37,963 nucleotides of DNA, taken from Bacteroidota bacterium. Lineage in GTDB: Bacteria; Bacteroidota; Ignavibacteria; Ignavibacteriales; Melioribacteraceae. Both the position numbers and the translations under genes were made by a program. The notes under the pieces were generated by a model. It worked only from the letters and a program-made list of their open reading frames with translations. It made no database searches and was not told where the DNA came from. Shown here one piece after another: positions 1 to 7,976 of this stretch (positions are counted from its first letter, which is position 1; every line of letters begins with the position of its first letter). The stretch is taken from positions 1 through 37,963 of the forward strand of contig JAHISP010000047.1 in the NCBI GenBank assembly GCA_018818165.1, in the 5' to 3' direction.

Positions 1-681
1 GATGATTATGTTTTTGCTCTTTCCCAAGCAGTTGAGGCTTATGAGTTTTATTTGCAAAAATCTGTTGATTGCGATAAAAAAATTGAACAACTATTAAAAG
101 TAGTAACAAAGGATAAAGAAGAACCACTTAAAATTATAAAACCAAAAACTATAAGACATAATGCACCGCAAATAGATAATCTTCATCTGCTTCTTATGAA
201 ATTAACCAATGGCAAAGATCCTTCTCAAGTAACTGGATTAACCGATAAAACACTCTTGGAGCTTATTGCAGAAACTGGAACTGATTTATCTCGCTGGCCA
301 ACAGAAAAACATTTTACTTCTTGGCTTTGTCTTGCTCCAGGTAAACATCAATCCGGCAAGAAAAACAAGAGCAGAAACAAAAAGGGACATACTAAAGCGG
401 GACAAATATTTAGAAATGCTGCGTTCTCTTTGGCAAAAAGTAAATATACTTCTATTGGGGCTTTCTACCACAGACTCAAAGCTAAAAAGGGGCCGTTAAT
501 TGCAATTAAAGCTACAGCAAGAAAAATTGCAGTACTTTATTATAATGTTTTTACTAAAGGTATAGCTTTTGTGGAAAAAGGCATTAATGATTATCAACAA
601 AAAGTCAAAGAACAAAGATTAAAGTACTTAACTAAACAAGCTAAACAACTAGGCTTCAATTTAGAGCCAATGATTATTTAA
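1..681 (+). CDS. IS110-family transposase, C-terminal part (5' end outside window)
   Basis: The frame is open from base 1, so the start lies upstream; a TTG at 52 is not a real start. The visible 226 codons correspond to the C-terminal Transposase_20 domain of IS110-family recombinases. The stretch TSWLCLAPG-HQSG followed by a basic segment, then GHTKAGQIFRNAA, matches the family pattern in which a serine in the QSG region (codon 352-354 here) joins the N-terminal DEDD site in catalysis. The DEDD domain is outside the window. The stop at 679-681 is followed almost at once by another gene fragment on the opposite strand. The right end of the element is therefore very short, as in the IS110 group proper, whose guide (bridge) RNA is encoded upstream of the transposase. 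Family assignment is confident; intactness cannot be judged. Confidence 0.88.
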   Translation, partial: DDYVFALSQAVEAYEFYLQKSVDCDKKIEQLLKVVTKDKEEPLKIIKPKTIRHNAPQIDNLHLLLMKLTNGKDPSQVTGLTDKTLLELIAETGTDLSRWPTEKHFTSWLCLAPGKHQSGKKNKSRNKKGHTKAGQIFRNAAFSLAKSKYTSIGAFYHRLKAKKGPLIAIKATARKIAVLYYNVFTKGIAFVEKGINDYQQKVKEQRLKYLTKQAKQLGFNLEPMII

Positions 682-690
682 TGGTCATTG
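1..690 (+). mobile_element. Right part of an IS110-family insertion sequence
   Basis: The element holds the transposase and ends within a few bases of its stop codon. The exact right boundary is estimated from where DUF2971-like coding sequence resumes on the minus strand (about 682-695). No terminal inverted repeat is visible, as expected for IS110. Confidence 0.65.
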
Positions 691-938
691 GCAGAACGTG
701 TGTCAAAATGCATTGTTGAATCATATAAATCATTAAATTCTGTAGGGATTGTTGCTGTTAGACTATTTTCTTTAAGATTTTTAACTGTATATTTATCAAC
801 GCTTGAATATTTACATAATAGCTTTGGAATATCAAAGTTATTCAATTTCAACAGTGAATTTTTAATCCCTTTTTCGTTAAGTAAATTTAAGATATCTACT
901 CTAGTTTTTTTGTTCTTAATATATTCAAAAGTGTACAT
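678..938 (-). pseudogene. DUF2971-like protein, N-terminal fragment cut by IS110
   Basis: The 86-residue frame contains LLCKYSSVDKYTVKNLKEN followed by TEFNDLYDS. This resembles the N-terminal signature of DUF2971 proteins, of the form LYKYR..N..(T/S)..NL..N.(L/I).....FNDP(F/Y)D. Such proteins usually run to about 250-350 residues, so only the first third is present. The frame ends (ANDH then stop) exactly where the IS110 element begins, so the last few residues are probably element sequence and the gene was disrupted by insertion. The ATG at 938 has only a weak GGAT upstream. DUF2971 genes have no firm biochemical role but are common in accessory and defence regions. The family call rests on the short motif only. 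Confidence 0.55.
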
Positions 939-975
939 GAATTATCCAAATTGCATCAATTTTTCGTTTTTTGCT

Positions 976-2076
976 TTACTCAACTCCAACCTCATCAATC
1001 TCTTTCATCAATCTATCTGTTTCAAACAACGAAACTATAATTTTCTGGTAGTGTAAAATGTCTTCAAAATTTAGTTCTCTACCTCTGCGGTCTTTTAACC
1101 ATTTTTGAGCTGGTTGGTATCCACCGATATAAAACTCCCAAGCTATTAGAGGAATTTTATCAAAGTATTGCTCATCATTTATCCAGATTCTTCCTAGTTG
1201 GTTTTCAATATCGGTTATTTCCCAATCATTTTTATCGAGTTTACGAGTTATTTTGTTGTCTCCACCAATTGGATAACTTGTAATCGGTTCATTCACTTTT
1301 GGGGATTCCAGCAAATGCAATTCTCTAATTTCTCCACCTAATTTAACAAGCTTCCAGAATGTTTCTTTATCCTTTGGATATGGCACTCGAGGAAAATCGA
1401 TTTTTAGAAATTCTTTATACTTTTCTCTATACGTTGGTGAATGCAGAACTGCGTATATGTAATCCAAAATATCAATTGGAGCAAAAACCTCAAAAGGCTC
1501 CCCTCCTTGAAAGGAGGGGTTAGGGGTGGTTTTACTCCACCCAAAAGCACTCCTAATTTCAGATAAAACAAAATCAGTTTCATCAAAAACTAATTTGTTC
1601 TCAAATCTTAAAACCTTTATGCCATAATTGTTAAGAAACAAATCCCTTTTTTTGTCATATTCTTGGGCTTCTTCTGTGTTGTGAACCGCTCCGTCTAGTT
1701 CAATTGCTAACTTTTCGCTTGGTGAGTAAAAATCCAGAATATAGTTGTTAAAGCTGTGCTGTCTTCTAAATTTTATACCACCTAATTGTGAGTTTTTTAA
1801 CAACGTCCACAGTTTGGCTTCTGCTGGCGTGAGATTGTTCCTAAGGTTTTTTCTAAATGTTTTTAGGTGCGGTAGGTTGTTTAGTGAGCTATCTGCAACT
1901 TTTACCACCACCTCCCCCTTCGGGTACTCCTCCTCTAAAGGAGGAGAGCTTTTATTAATGAGTTCACGTATTAAACGCTCTGAATCACCACGATATGAGT
2001 GTTCTCCCGACATACCAGATTTGTATCTGGTGTTTACTGTTTCAATGTATTGTTGTGTTGTCATGTTGTGATTCAA
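976..2076 (-). CDS. Chimera: type ISP/IIG restriction-modification ends flanking a DUF559 endonuclease domain
   Basis: Residues 1-42 (YIETVNTRYKSG..GEHSYRGD) resemble the extreme N-terminus of type ISP/IIG single-chain restriction-modification enzymes. Residues about 197-360 (IDILDYIYAVLHSPTYREKYKEFLKIDFPR, then GGYQPAQKWLKDRRGR) resemble their C-terminal target-recognition/specificity region. The nuclease, helicase and methyltransferase core normally lying between is absent; those enzymes are about 900-1600 residues, this one 366. In its place residues about 74-178 form a DUF559 (Vsr/MTES-type, PD-(D/E)xK-like) domain with putative catalytic residues D115, E126, D128 and H132 (DFY...AIELDG..H). 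Low-complexity linkers, residues 43-58 and 183-193, are encoded by GC-rich palindromic ends. The frame is open throughout. It may be a decayed remnant or a functional nuclease with a recognition domain. No host methyltransferase is visible. Confidence 0.75.
   Translation of the reverse strand: MNHNMTTQQYIETVNTRYKSGMSGEHSYRGDSERLIRELINKSSPPLEEEYPKGEVVVKVADSSLNNLPHLKTFRKNLRNNLTPAEAKLWTLLKNSQLGGIKFRRQHSFNNYILDFYSPSEKLAIELDGAVHNTEEAQEYDKKRDLFLNNYGIKVLRFENKLVFDETDFVLSEIRSAFGWSKTTPNPSFQGGEPFEVFAPIDILDYIYAVLHSPTYREKYKEFLKIDFPRVPYPKDKETFWKLVKLGGEIRELHLLESPKVNEPITSYPIGGDNKITRKLDKNDWEITDIENQLGRIWINDEQYFDKIPLIAWEFYIGGYQPAQKWLKDRRGRELNFEDILHYQKIIVSLFETDRLMKEIDEVGVE
1500..1519. repeat. 20-bp palindrome, downstream border of DUF559 cassette
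   Basis: Nine-base arms CCCCTCCTT and AAGGAGGGG surround a 2-base centre. It encodes part of the PNPSFQGG linker on the minus strand. Confidence 0.9.
1927..1946. repeat. 20-bp palindrome, upstream border of DUF559 cassette
   Basis: Eight-base arms CTCCTCCT and AGGAGGAG surround a 4-base centre. It encodes the PPLEEE linker on the minus strand. Its sequence class and GC content match the other cassette border. Confidence 0.9.
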
Positions 2077-2266
2077 ATAATATTTAAAATGGAAACAAAA
2101 TAATTCAGAATTTTTTAAATTACCCCAGCTTCAACCAATCTTCAATTTGGAGTTTTCAACTTAATTAAAACGACCCATAAATCAAAAAAGAAAGACAATT
2201 TTTGCAGGTCATCTTTCCCTCAATAGCCACTTGTAAATGTAAAATATATAAAATTGCTCTTTTTTG

Positions 2267-2290
2267 AACACCTCAATTTAATGAGGTGTT
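2267..2290. repeat. Hairpin in the 2077-2347 intergenic region
   Basis: Perfect 9-bp arms AACACCTCA and TGAGGTGTT surround a 6-base loop, extendable by T:A pairs. It lies between the stop of the hybrid kinase operon and the next minus-strand gene, so it could end or protect the operon transcript. Neither strand shows a U-run after the stem, so it is not a classical intrinsic terminator. Nothing else is recognisable in 2077-2347. Confidence 0.45.
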
Positions 2291-2347
2291 TAAAATGCAA
2301 TAAACTTGATAAGAACCCAAAAACACATTCATTTATTAAATATAACA

Positions 2348-5185
2348 CTAAACTACTTTATGAATTAATTCAATCAATTCTTTCTTATTGAATGGTTTGG
2401 ACAAATAATGTGTACAACCACCTTCTAAAATTTCTTCTTTATCTTTAGCCATAGCATATGCGGTTAATGCAACAAAAGGTGTATTTACATATTGAGGCAT
2501 CTTTTTAATTTCCTTTGTCACATCAATTCCATCCATTCCTCTGCCTAGATTTATATCCATTAAAAAACCATCAAATATTACTTCTTGAGCCATTTTTATT
2601 GCCTGTTGCCCATTTTCAGCTAATTCAAGCCTACAAACATCTTTTAATAAAATTTTTACAAGATTTATAGTTAGTATATCATTTTCAACATATAAAAACA
2701 AAGGTAAATCTTTATTGTCGAGTACAACATTTTCCTTTGATATTGATTTTTCGTGATGAGAGTTTTTTTCATCAAAAATATTTTCTGCAGATGGAAACTT
2801 AACTGTAAAAACAGATCCAACTCCTTTTTTACTTTCAACATCAATATTTCCACCCATTGAAGTAACACATTTTTTTGCGATAGCTAAGCCAAGTCCAGCT
2901 CCATCAAAATTTCGTGAAAATCCCTCGCTACCTTGCCGGAATGCATCGTAAATTAAATCAATACTGCTTTCATCAATACCAATTCCAGTATCTTTAACTT
3001 TTATAGAAATCCATGGTTTATTTGAAATAATCTCTTTATTAATTTCAACCGTAACACTGCCAGAAGGTGTAAATTTAATGGCATTATCAATAAGTCGTTG
3101 CAAAATTCCGATGAATATGTGCTCATCAAGTGAGGCAAAAGCATTTTCGGTATTTGCAATTAGGTCTAACTTTATGTTTTTGTTGTCTGCCATTGGCAAA
3201 AACTCTTTGATACATTTATTTACCATTACAACGGTATCAACATTTGTCAGAATTAGGTTTTTTGAATCGAGATCAGAAAAGTCGAGAATTAAGTTCAAAG
3301 TATCACTAAGTCGTTTTCCACCGGAATAGATATCTTTAGCCATTTTAATATGTTCCGGATTAACCAATTCCTCTTTAAGAAATTCAGCAAAACCCAAAAT
3401 GCTTACTAGTGGAGTTCTAAGTTCATGACTCATATTATTTAAAAAATTGGATTTTAATCTATTCATTTCTTCAGCGTTTTCTTTTGCTTTAATAAATTCT
3501 TCATTTGCTAATTCACGTTCGGTTATATCGCTTAAAACACCTATACTTCCAACCAGCAAACCATCGTCATCATAAGAAGGGAACGAATGATCAGAAATCC
3601 ATTTTAATTCACCATTTTTCGTTTTAATTAGATAATCAGCCTTCCATTCTTCAGTTTCACCTTCCATTCTTTTTCTTTCGGATAAATAAATAGAAATGTC
3701 TTCGGAAGATAAGTCTTTCATTTTAACAACAATATTTCTAAATCCTATTGTATTTATTTCATCGGTTGAGTAGCCAGTAAGTTTTTCAATTGCAGGATTT
3801 ATGTAATCATATTTCATTGTACTATAGCTTAATCGATAAAGAGCATCATTTGTGGCTTCAACAATTACACGAAATTTTTCTTCACTATCGCGCAATGCTT
3901 TTTCGGCTTGTTTTCGATCGGTAATATCCACAGCAACACCAATTAGTGCAATTATATTATCATTTTCATCTTTTATTACAGAAGTAGAAAGAGAAATTGG
4001 AAAAATGGTTCCGTCTTTTTTTTGATTGAGCAATTCACCTTGCCAACTACCGTTAAGGGTTTTTGATAAAATTTTATTGTCAATTTTGTTATTTATTTCT
4101 TGTGGACGCAATAAAGTAATATTTTTACCAATTAATTCTTCTTTTGCATATCCGTAAGTAATTAAAAAAGCTTTATTTACATAAATAATATTATTGTCTT
4201 TATCTGTTATTGAAACACATTCATTTATACTGTCGATAGAATGAGCAAGAAGTCTAATTTCTTTTTCAGATTGTTTGCGACTTGTAATATCTCTAATAAT
4301 CATACAATTTCTTATTTTGCCACTACTATCCGTATAAAAGAAACTTGAAATATCCGCAGGGAATTTGGAATTGTCTTTTCTTACAAGCATCATTTCCCCC
4401 CTAGCATTTCCCAAACCATCTTGTGCATCTAATAATTTAGGAAGAGTTCTATCTTTTAAATCAACAATTTCATTGCTTTTCAAATGGTATATTTCACCTT
4501 CAGTCATTTGAAACATTTTACAAGCTGCCTCGTTTGCTGAAAAAATTGAACCATCAGGAGAAGTAAGCAAAATTGCATCAATACTATTTTTAAAAATTAA
4601 ACGATACCGTTCCTCACTTTCGTACAAAGCTTCTTCCGTTTTTTTCTGTTGTTCTATACTATTTTCAAGCTCTTTAACATAATTTTTAAGCTTATTTTCA
4701 TTTTCTTCAGTCTGTCTCATTTTGTCTTCGAGCTTACGTATAAGAACGGAATTATACTCCGATAGTATTGTATTTTCGGCTAAATCAGAAGGAATATTTA
4801 ATAAGGGTTTGTCCTTTTTTGATTCGGAAAGGACATCTTTAATAATTTCCAGAAAAACATCAGGATCTTGTGGTTTAAGAATAAATCTATCAGCACCCAA
4901 ACTAAGTGAAAACACCTCGTCTTTGGGGTCGGTATAAGTTGCAGTATAAAAAACGAAAGGAATATTTCTTAAATCTAAATCTTTTTTGCATTCAAGACAA
5001 AATGCGTAGCCATCCATTATAGGCATAAGAATATCGCTAATGATTATATTTGGCTTCAATTTTTTAGCTAATCCAAAAGCTTCTGCGCCATTTCTTGCAG
5101 AAATAGTTTCATAACCGCTTGCCTTTAAGAGAGATTCAAGTAAATACAAATTTTCTGATTTATCATCTACAATTAATATTTTCAT
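2348..5185 (-). CDS. Hybrid sensor histidine kinase with N- and C-terminal receiver domains
   Basis: The 945-residue soluble protein has no membrane segment. Order: receiver domain (1-120; acidic pocket D7/D8, phospho-acceptor D51, K104), coiled coil (about 145-185), three PAS domains (about 185-305, 310-425, 430-558), HisKA with phospho-histidine H587 in MSHELRTP, HATPase (N-box NAIKFTP around 700, G1 DTGIGI at 732, G2 GAGLGLA at 762), and a second receiver (about 827-945; D877 in FLMDINLG). It probably takes phosphate from, or passes it to, the partner kinase and response regulator encoded just upstream. Its start is 2 nt past the stop of the response regulator, so it is the last gene of a four-gene operon. 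The signals sensed by the PAS domains cannot be told from sequence. Confidence 0.93.
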   Translation of the reverse strand: MKILIVDDKSENLYLLESLLKASGYETISARNGAEAFGLAKKLKPNIIISDILMPIMDGYAFCLECKKDLDLRNIPFVFYTATYTDPKDEVFSLSLGADRFILKPQDPDVFLEIIKDVLSESKKDKPLLNIPSDLAENTILSEYNSVLIRKLEDKMRQTEENENKLKNYVKELENSIEQQKKTEEALYESEERYRLIFKNSIDAILLTSPDGSIFSANEAACKMFQMTEGEIYHLKSNEIVDLKDRTLPKLLDAQDGLGNARGEMMLVRKDNSKFPADISSFFYTDSSGKIRNCMIIRDITSRKQSEKEIRLLAHSIDSINECVSITDKDNNIIYVNKAFLITYGYAKEELIGKNITLLRPQEINNKIDNKILSKTLNGSWQGELLNQKKDGTIFPISLSTSVIKDENDNIIALIGVAVDITDRKQAEKALRDSEEKFRVIVEATNDALYRLSYSTMKYDYINPAIEKLTGYSTDEINTIGFRNIVVKMKDLSSEDISIYLSERKRMEGETEEWKADYLIKTKNGELKWISDHSFPSYDDDGLLVGSIGVLSDITERELANEEFIKAKENAEEMNRLKSNFLNNMSHELRTPLVSILGFAEFLKEELVNPEHIKMAKDIYSGGKRLSDTLNLILDFSDLDSKNLILTNVDTVVMVNKCIKEFLPMADNKNIKLDLIANTENAFASLDEHIFIGILQRLIDNAIKFTPSGSVTVEINKEIISNKPWISIKVKDTGIGIDESSIDLIYDAFRQGSEGFSRNFDGAGLGLAIAKKCVTSMGGNIDVESKKGVGSVFTVKFPSAENIFDEKNSHHEKSISKENVVLDNKDLPLFLYVENDILTINLVKILLKDVCRLELAENGQQAIKMAQEVIFDGFLMDINLGRGMDGIDVTKEIKKMPQYVNTPFVALTAYAMAKDKEEILEGGCTHYLSKPFNKKELIELIHKVV

Positions 5186-5187
5186 TT

Positions 5188-5580
5188 CTAATTACCAATT
5201 TTTAATAAAAGCTCATGAGGTAAAAATGATTTCATTTGTAAAATAAATGTGTCTGGATTTATAGGTTTTTCAATATAACCAGTTGCTCCAGATTCAAACG
5301 CTTTTTCTTTATCTCCAGGCATGGCGTAAGATGTAACTACTACTATAGGCGTTTTTTTTAATTTTTCATTCTCTCTTATTTTTATGGCAACTGTGTAACC
5401 GTTCATTTCGGGCAATTGAATATCAAGAAGAATAATATCAGGTTCATTATTTATTGCAGCATTAATTCCTTCTATTCCACTAAATGCTTCTATAACTTCG
5501 TAATTTTCACTTCTTAAAAGAAATGAGAGCATATACATGTTTTTTTCGTTATCCTCAATAATTAAAACTTTTGTTTTCAT
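5188..5580 (-). CDS. Single-domain response regulator (CheY/DivK-like)
   Basis: The 130 residues comprise only a receiver domain. The acidic pair is E9/D10, the phospho-acceptor is D53 in ILLDIQLPEMNG, the switch Thr is in VVTSYA, and the conserved Lys is in YIEKPI. With no output domain, it probably works as a phosphate carrier or by protein contact. The ATG has a good AGAGG ribosome site. It lies 24 nt after the YfiR-domain kinase gene and 2 nt before the hybrid kinase gene, so the three probably form one phosphorelay. Confidence 0.93.
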   Translation of the reverse strand: MKTKVLIIEDNEKNMYMLSFLLRSENYEVIEAFSGIEGINAAINNEPDIILLDIQLPEMNGYTVAIKIRENEKLKKTPIVVVTSYAMPGDKEKAFESGATGYIEKPINPDTFILQMKSFLPHELLLKIGN

Positions 5581-5604
5581 TTTATCCTCTTTTTATTATA
5601 GAAT

Positions 5605-7938
5605 TTATTTTGGTAGAATAACGGTAAATATACTACCAACATTTACTTCACTTTCAACACTAATTGTACCATTTAGTTTTTCGGTTAATTTTTTGCTGAT
5701 TGATAATCCAAGTCCTGTGCCTTCATGATTTCTTGTAAGACCAATATCAACTTGACTAAAAGGTTTAAAAAGTTTATCCATATCCTTACAACTTATTCCA
5801 ATTCCAGAATCAATTATTTTTGTAATTATATTTTTATCAGTTACTTGGCAATCAACTTTAATAGACCCCTTATCTGTAAATTTAACAGCGTTATTTATTA
5901 GATTTAAAAAAATCTGTGAAACTCGTCTTTCGTCGCTAGAAATCTCAATATCTTCATCAGAAATTATAAGTTCAAGGTTTATGTTTTTATTCTTAGCAAT
6001 AGGTTGAAATGTTAAAAACACTTTTTGGAGCATTTTATTAAAATTAAATTTTGTAAACGTAACCACTAATTGGTCTGCTTCAATTTTAGAAATATCAAGA
6101 ACATCATTTATTAGATCAAGTAAATGGTGAGCACTACCTTTTGCCATTCCTAATTGTTTTAATTGTTCATCATTTAAAGGGCCTGCAACACCTTTCATCA
6201 ATATTCCAGTAAAGCCAATAATTGAATTTAATGGAGTTCGTAACTCGTGCGACATAGTTGCAAGAAAAGCCGATTTTAATCTGTCTGCAGATTCGGCTCG
6301 TTCTTTAGCTTCTAACAAAATTTGTTCAGATACTTTTCTATCTGTAATATCTAACGACCAACCACAAGTAGCATAAATTTCATTGTTGGAATCTAAAAGA
6401 GGAAATAAAATGTCAACAAAATAGCGAGTTCCTCCTTTTTTTTGTGAAGCATTTTCAAAAATTTGAGGCTGTTTTGTTGAAATTACTTTTTGATTTTGCG
6501 CAATATTCCTTTCAGCTCTTTCCTTTGAAAATAATTCTAAATCGGTTTTATTTACAACCTCTTCAAAAGTTACTTCCATCAATTTTTCAAATTCTTTATT
6601 AACAAAAATATATTGCCCAGCAATATTGTTTATATAAACCAAAATAGGAGCAAAACTTAGAATGCTTTCAAGTTGTTTTTCACTTGTCGTAAGTTTTTCT
6701 TCAATTATTTTACGAGTTTCAATTTCTTTTACTAATTCTAAATTTGTTTCTTTTATTGATTTTGTAGTAATGTTCAATTCTTCGATGCTCTTTTGTAGTT
6801 CCAATGTCCTTTCTTTAACCCGCTCTTCAAGTTCTTCATTTAACTTTTTCAGCTCCCTTGTGCGTTCCTTTACTTTTTGTACCAATATTTTGGATAAACC
6901 TTGCTTGTTTTTGTATCCTCTGTAAATGACAAATACCAATAAAATTACTAGAATTATGATAATAACTAACAAATACATATAATCCTGCTGTCGGCTAATT
7001 GTCTTTCCTTGCTCAGCTAATACTTTTGTCTGTTTTTCTATTTGAGAATTTTGTTTGTTTATATTAGCATTTAACTCAGATAATAATTCCTTTCCTCTTT
7101 CCAGAGCCTCTTTTTGATCTTCTAATTCTTGAGATTTAATATCAAAAATTTTCTGTTGTTCTTCAATCTTCTCAATTTGTTTAGAAAGGTTATTTTCGCT
7201 GTTTTTAAGCAAATTAGATTGCTTATCAAGAATAATTTGTTGCTCACTAATTTTACTATTATGCTTTGCTAGGTTATCTTTTTGTTGTTGAATTTGCTTA
7301 GTTTTTAAGTCTATTGTGCTTTCAAGTTGTAGCAATTTATTTTCAAGAACTTCTGCTTGTTTTTGAAGTTTTCGCAGACTTTGCTGACCTTGTTTATATA
7401 AATAAGCAACATCAACCTCTGTTCCACCCCAAAAAATTATATCTTCCATTATTCGTAGATGTTGGTTAATAATATTTGCTCTGTTTATTTCAAATTGAAC
7501 AGTTTCGTTGGCCATTTCCTTAAAATTAATCATTATCAATTGTTTATCTTTATAACCATCGCTTACAAGAAGTATGTTTTCCCCTTCAATTTTGTCAAAA
7601 ATTTCAACAAGTTTGTTTTCTGAATCTTTAGTAACAAAAATTAACTGCACATTTGTAACATTATTTAACGATTCGGAGGCGGAAACTATTATGGGCTTAT
7701 TTCTAAGAGTGTAAGTTTTTGATAAAGATTGCAGTGATTTTATTAAACTCTCATCTCTACCAATAACCAAAAAGTGGAATTCTTTTATTAAATCCTCATT
7801 TTGCCATTGAATATTTTTAGCAAAATTATAGAGATATGCAGAAATTATTTCATTGCGTTGTAACTGCTGAGTGTTAGTATTTGTTAAAAACAGTAAATAA
7901 AAAACGAAAACACAGAAAAATTTAATTAAAAATTTCAT
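5605..7938 (-). CDS. Membrane histidine kinase with N-terminal YfiR (DUF4154) domain
   Basis: An N-terminal hydrophobic signal (first about 25 residues) precedes a periplasmic YfiR/DUF4154 domain (about 33-184 in the GTG-start numbering; AYLYNFAKNIQW, LIFVTKD, FEINRANI). A long coiled coil (about 185-320), one membrane segment (325-344), another coiled coil, a PAS domain (about 420-540), HisKA (H568 in MSHELRTPLNS) and a HATPase with GLGLSIS follow. In YfiR-family proteins this domain acts in envelope or redox signalling, for example on a partner cyclase; here it is fused to a kinase, which suggests direct periplasmic sensing. The ATG at 7938 is preferred to a GTG at 7950; neither has a clear ribosome site. 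The gene follows the TonB receptor by about 40 nt, an arrangement I recall for other YfiR/receptor pairs. Confidence 0.9.
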   Translation of the reverse strand: MKFLIKFFCVFVFYLLFLTNTNTQQLQRNEIISAYLYNFAKNIQWQNEDLIKEFHFLVIGRDESLIKSLQSLSKTYTLRNKPIIVSASESLNNVTNVQLIFVTKDSENKLVEIFDKIEGENILLVSDGYKDKQLIMINFKEMANETVQFEINRANIINQHLRIMEDIIFWGGTEVDVAYLYKQGQQSLRKLQKQAEVLENKLLQLESTIDLKTKQIQQQKDNLAKHNSKISEQQIILDKQSNLLKNSENNLSKQIEKIEEQQKIFDIKSQELEDQKEALERGKELLSELNANINKQNSQIEKQTKVLAEQGKTISRQQDYMYLLVIIIILVILLVFVIYRGYKNKQGLSKILVQKVKERTRELKKLNEELEERVKERTLELQKSIEELNITTKSIKETNLELVKEIETRKIIEEKLTTSEKQLESILSFAPILVYINNIAGQYIFVNKEFEKLMEVTFEEVVNKTDLELFSKERAERNIAQNQKVISTKQPQIFENASQKKGGTRYFVDILFPLLDSNNEIYATCGWSLDITDRKVSEQILLEAKERAESADRLKSAFLATMSHELRTPLNSIIGFTGILMKGVAGPLNDEQLKQLGMAKGSAHHLLDLINDVLDISKIEADQLVVTFTKFNFNKMLQKVFLTFQPIAKNKNINLELIISDEDIEISSDERRVSQIFLNLINNAVKFTDKGSIKVDCQVTDKNIITKIIDSGIGISCKDMDKLFKPFSQVDIGLTRNHEGTGLGLSISKKLTEKLNGTISVESEVNVGSIFTVILPK

Positions 7939-7976
7939 AATAGTATTCACAATTAATTCTTAAATTTTATATTCCT

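Larger units (their letters stand above)
1498..1950 (-). mobile_element. Palindrome-bounded DUF559 cassette inserted in frame
   Basis: About 450 bp encode the DUF559 domain and are bounded by related GC-rich ends in inverted orientation. On the plus strand the right end reads CCCCTCCTTGAAAGGAGGGG (1500-1519) and then TTAGGGGTGG. The left end, read on the minus strand, has CTCCTCCT..AGGAGGAG (1927-1946), then TACCCGAAGGGGGAGGTGG. Both flanks continue with AAAAG(G)CTC just outside. Such GC-rich ends stand out against the AT-rich host sequence. Similar DUF559 genes with this kind of flanking sequence are, from memory, frequent in Bacteroidetes/Chlorobi/Ignavibacteria genomes; I know of no established name for them. 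That the unit moves as a cassette is inference. Confidence 0.55.

Noticed and set aside
682-975. IS110/IS1111 bridge-RNA region downstream of the transposase
   Set aside because: DUF2971-like coding sequence begins immediately after the transposase stop, so there is no room for a right-end guide RNA; it should lie upstream, outside the window.
688-1056. 122-aa plus-strand frame
   Set aside because: It is the reverse complement of the DUF2971-like fragment and the end of the chimera gene, with no homology and hydrophobic composition typical of a shadow frame.
2267-2290. Intrinsic terminator for the kinase operon
   Set aside because: The stem is perfect but no U-run follows it on the minus strand, so it is listed only as a hairpin.
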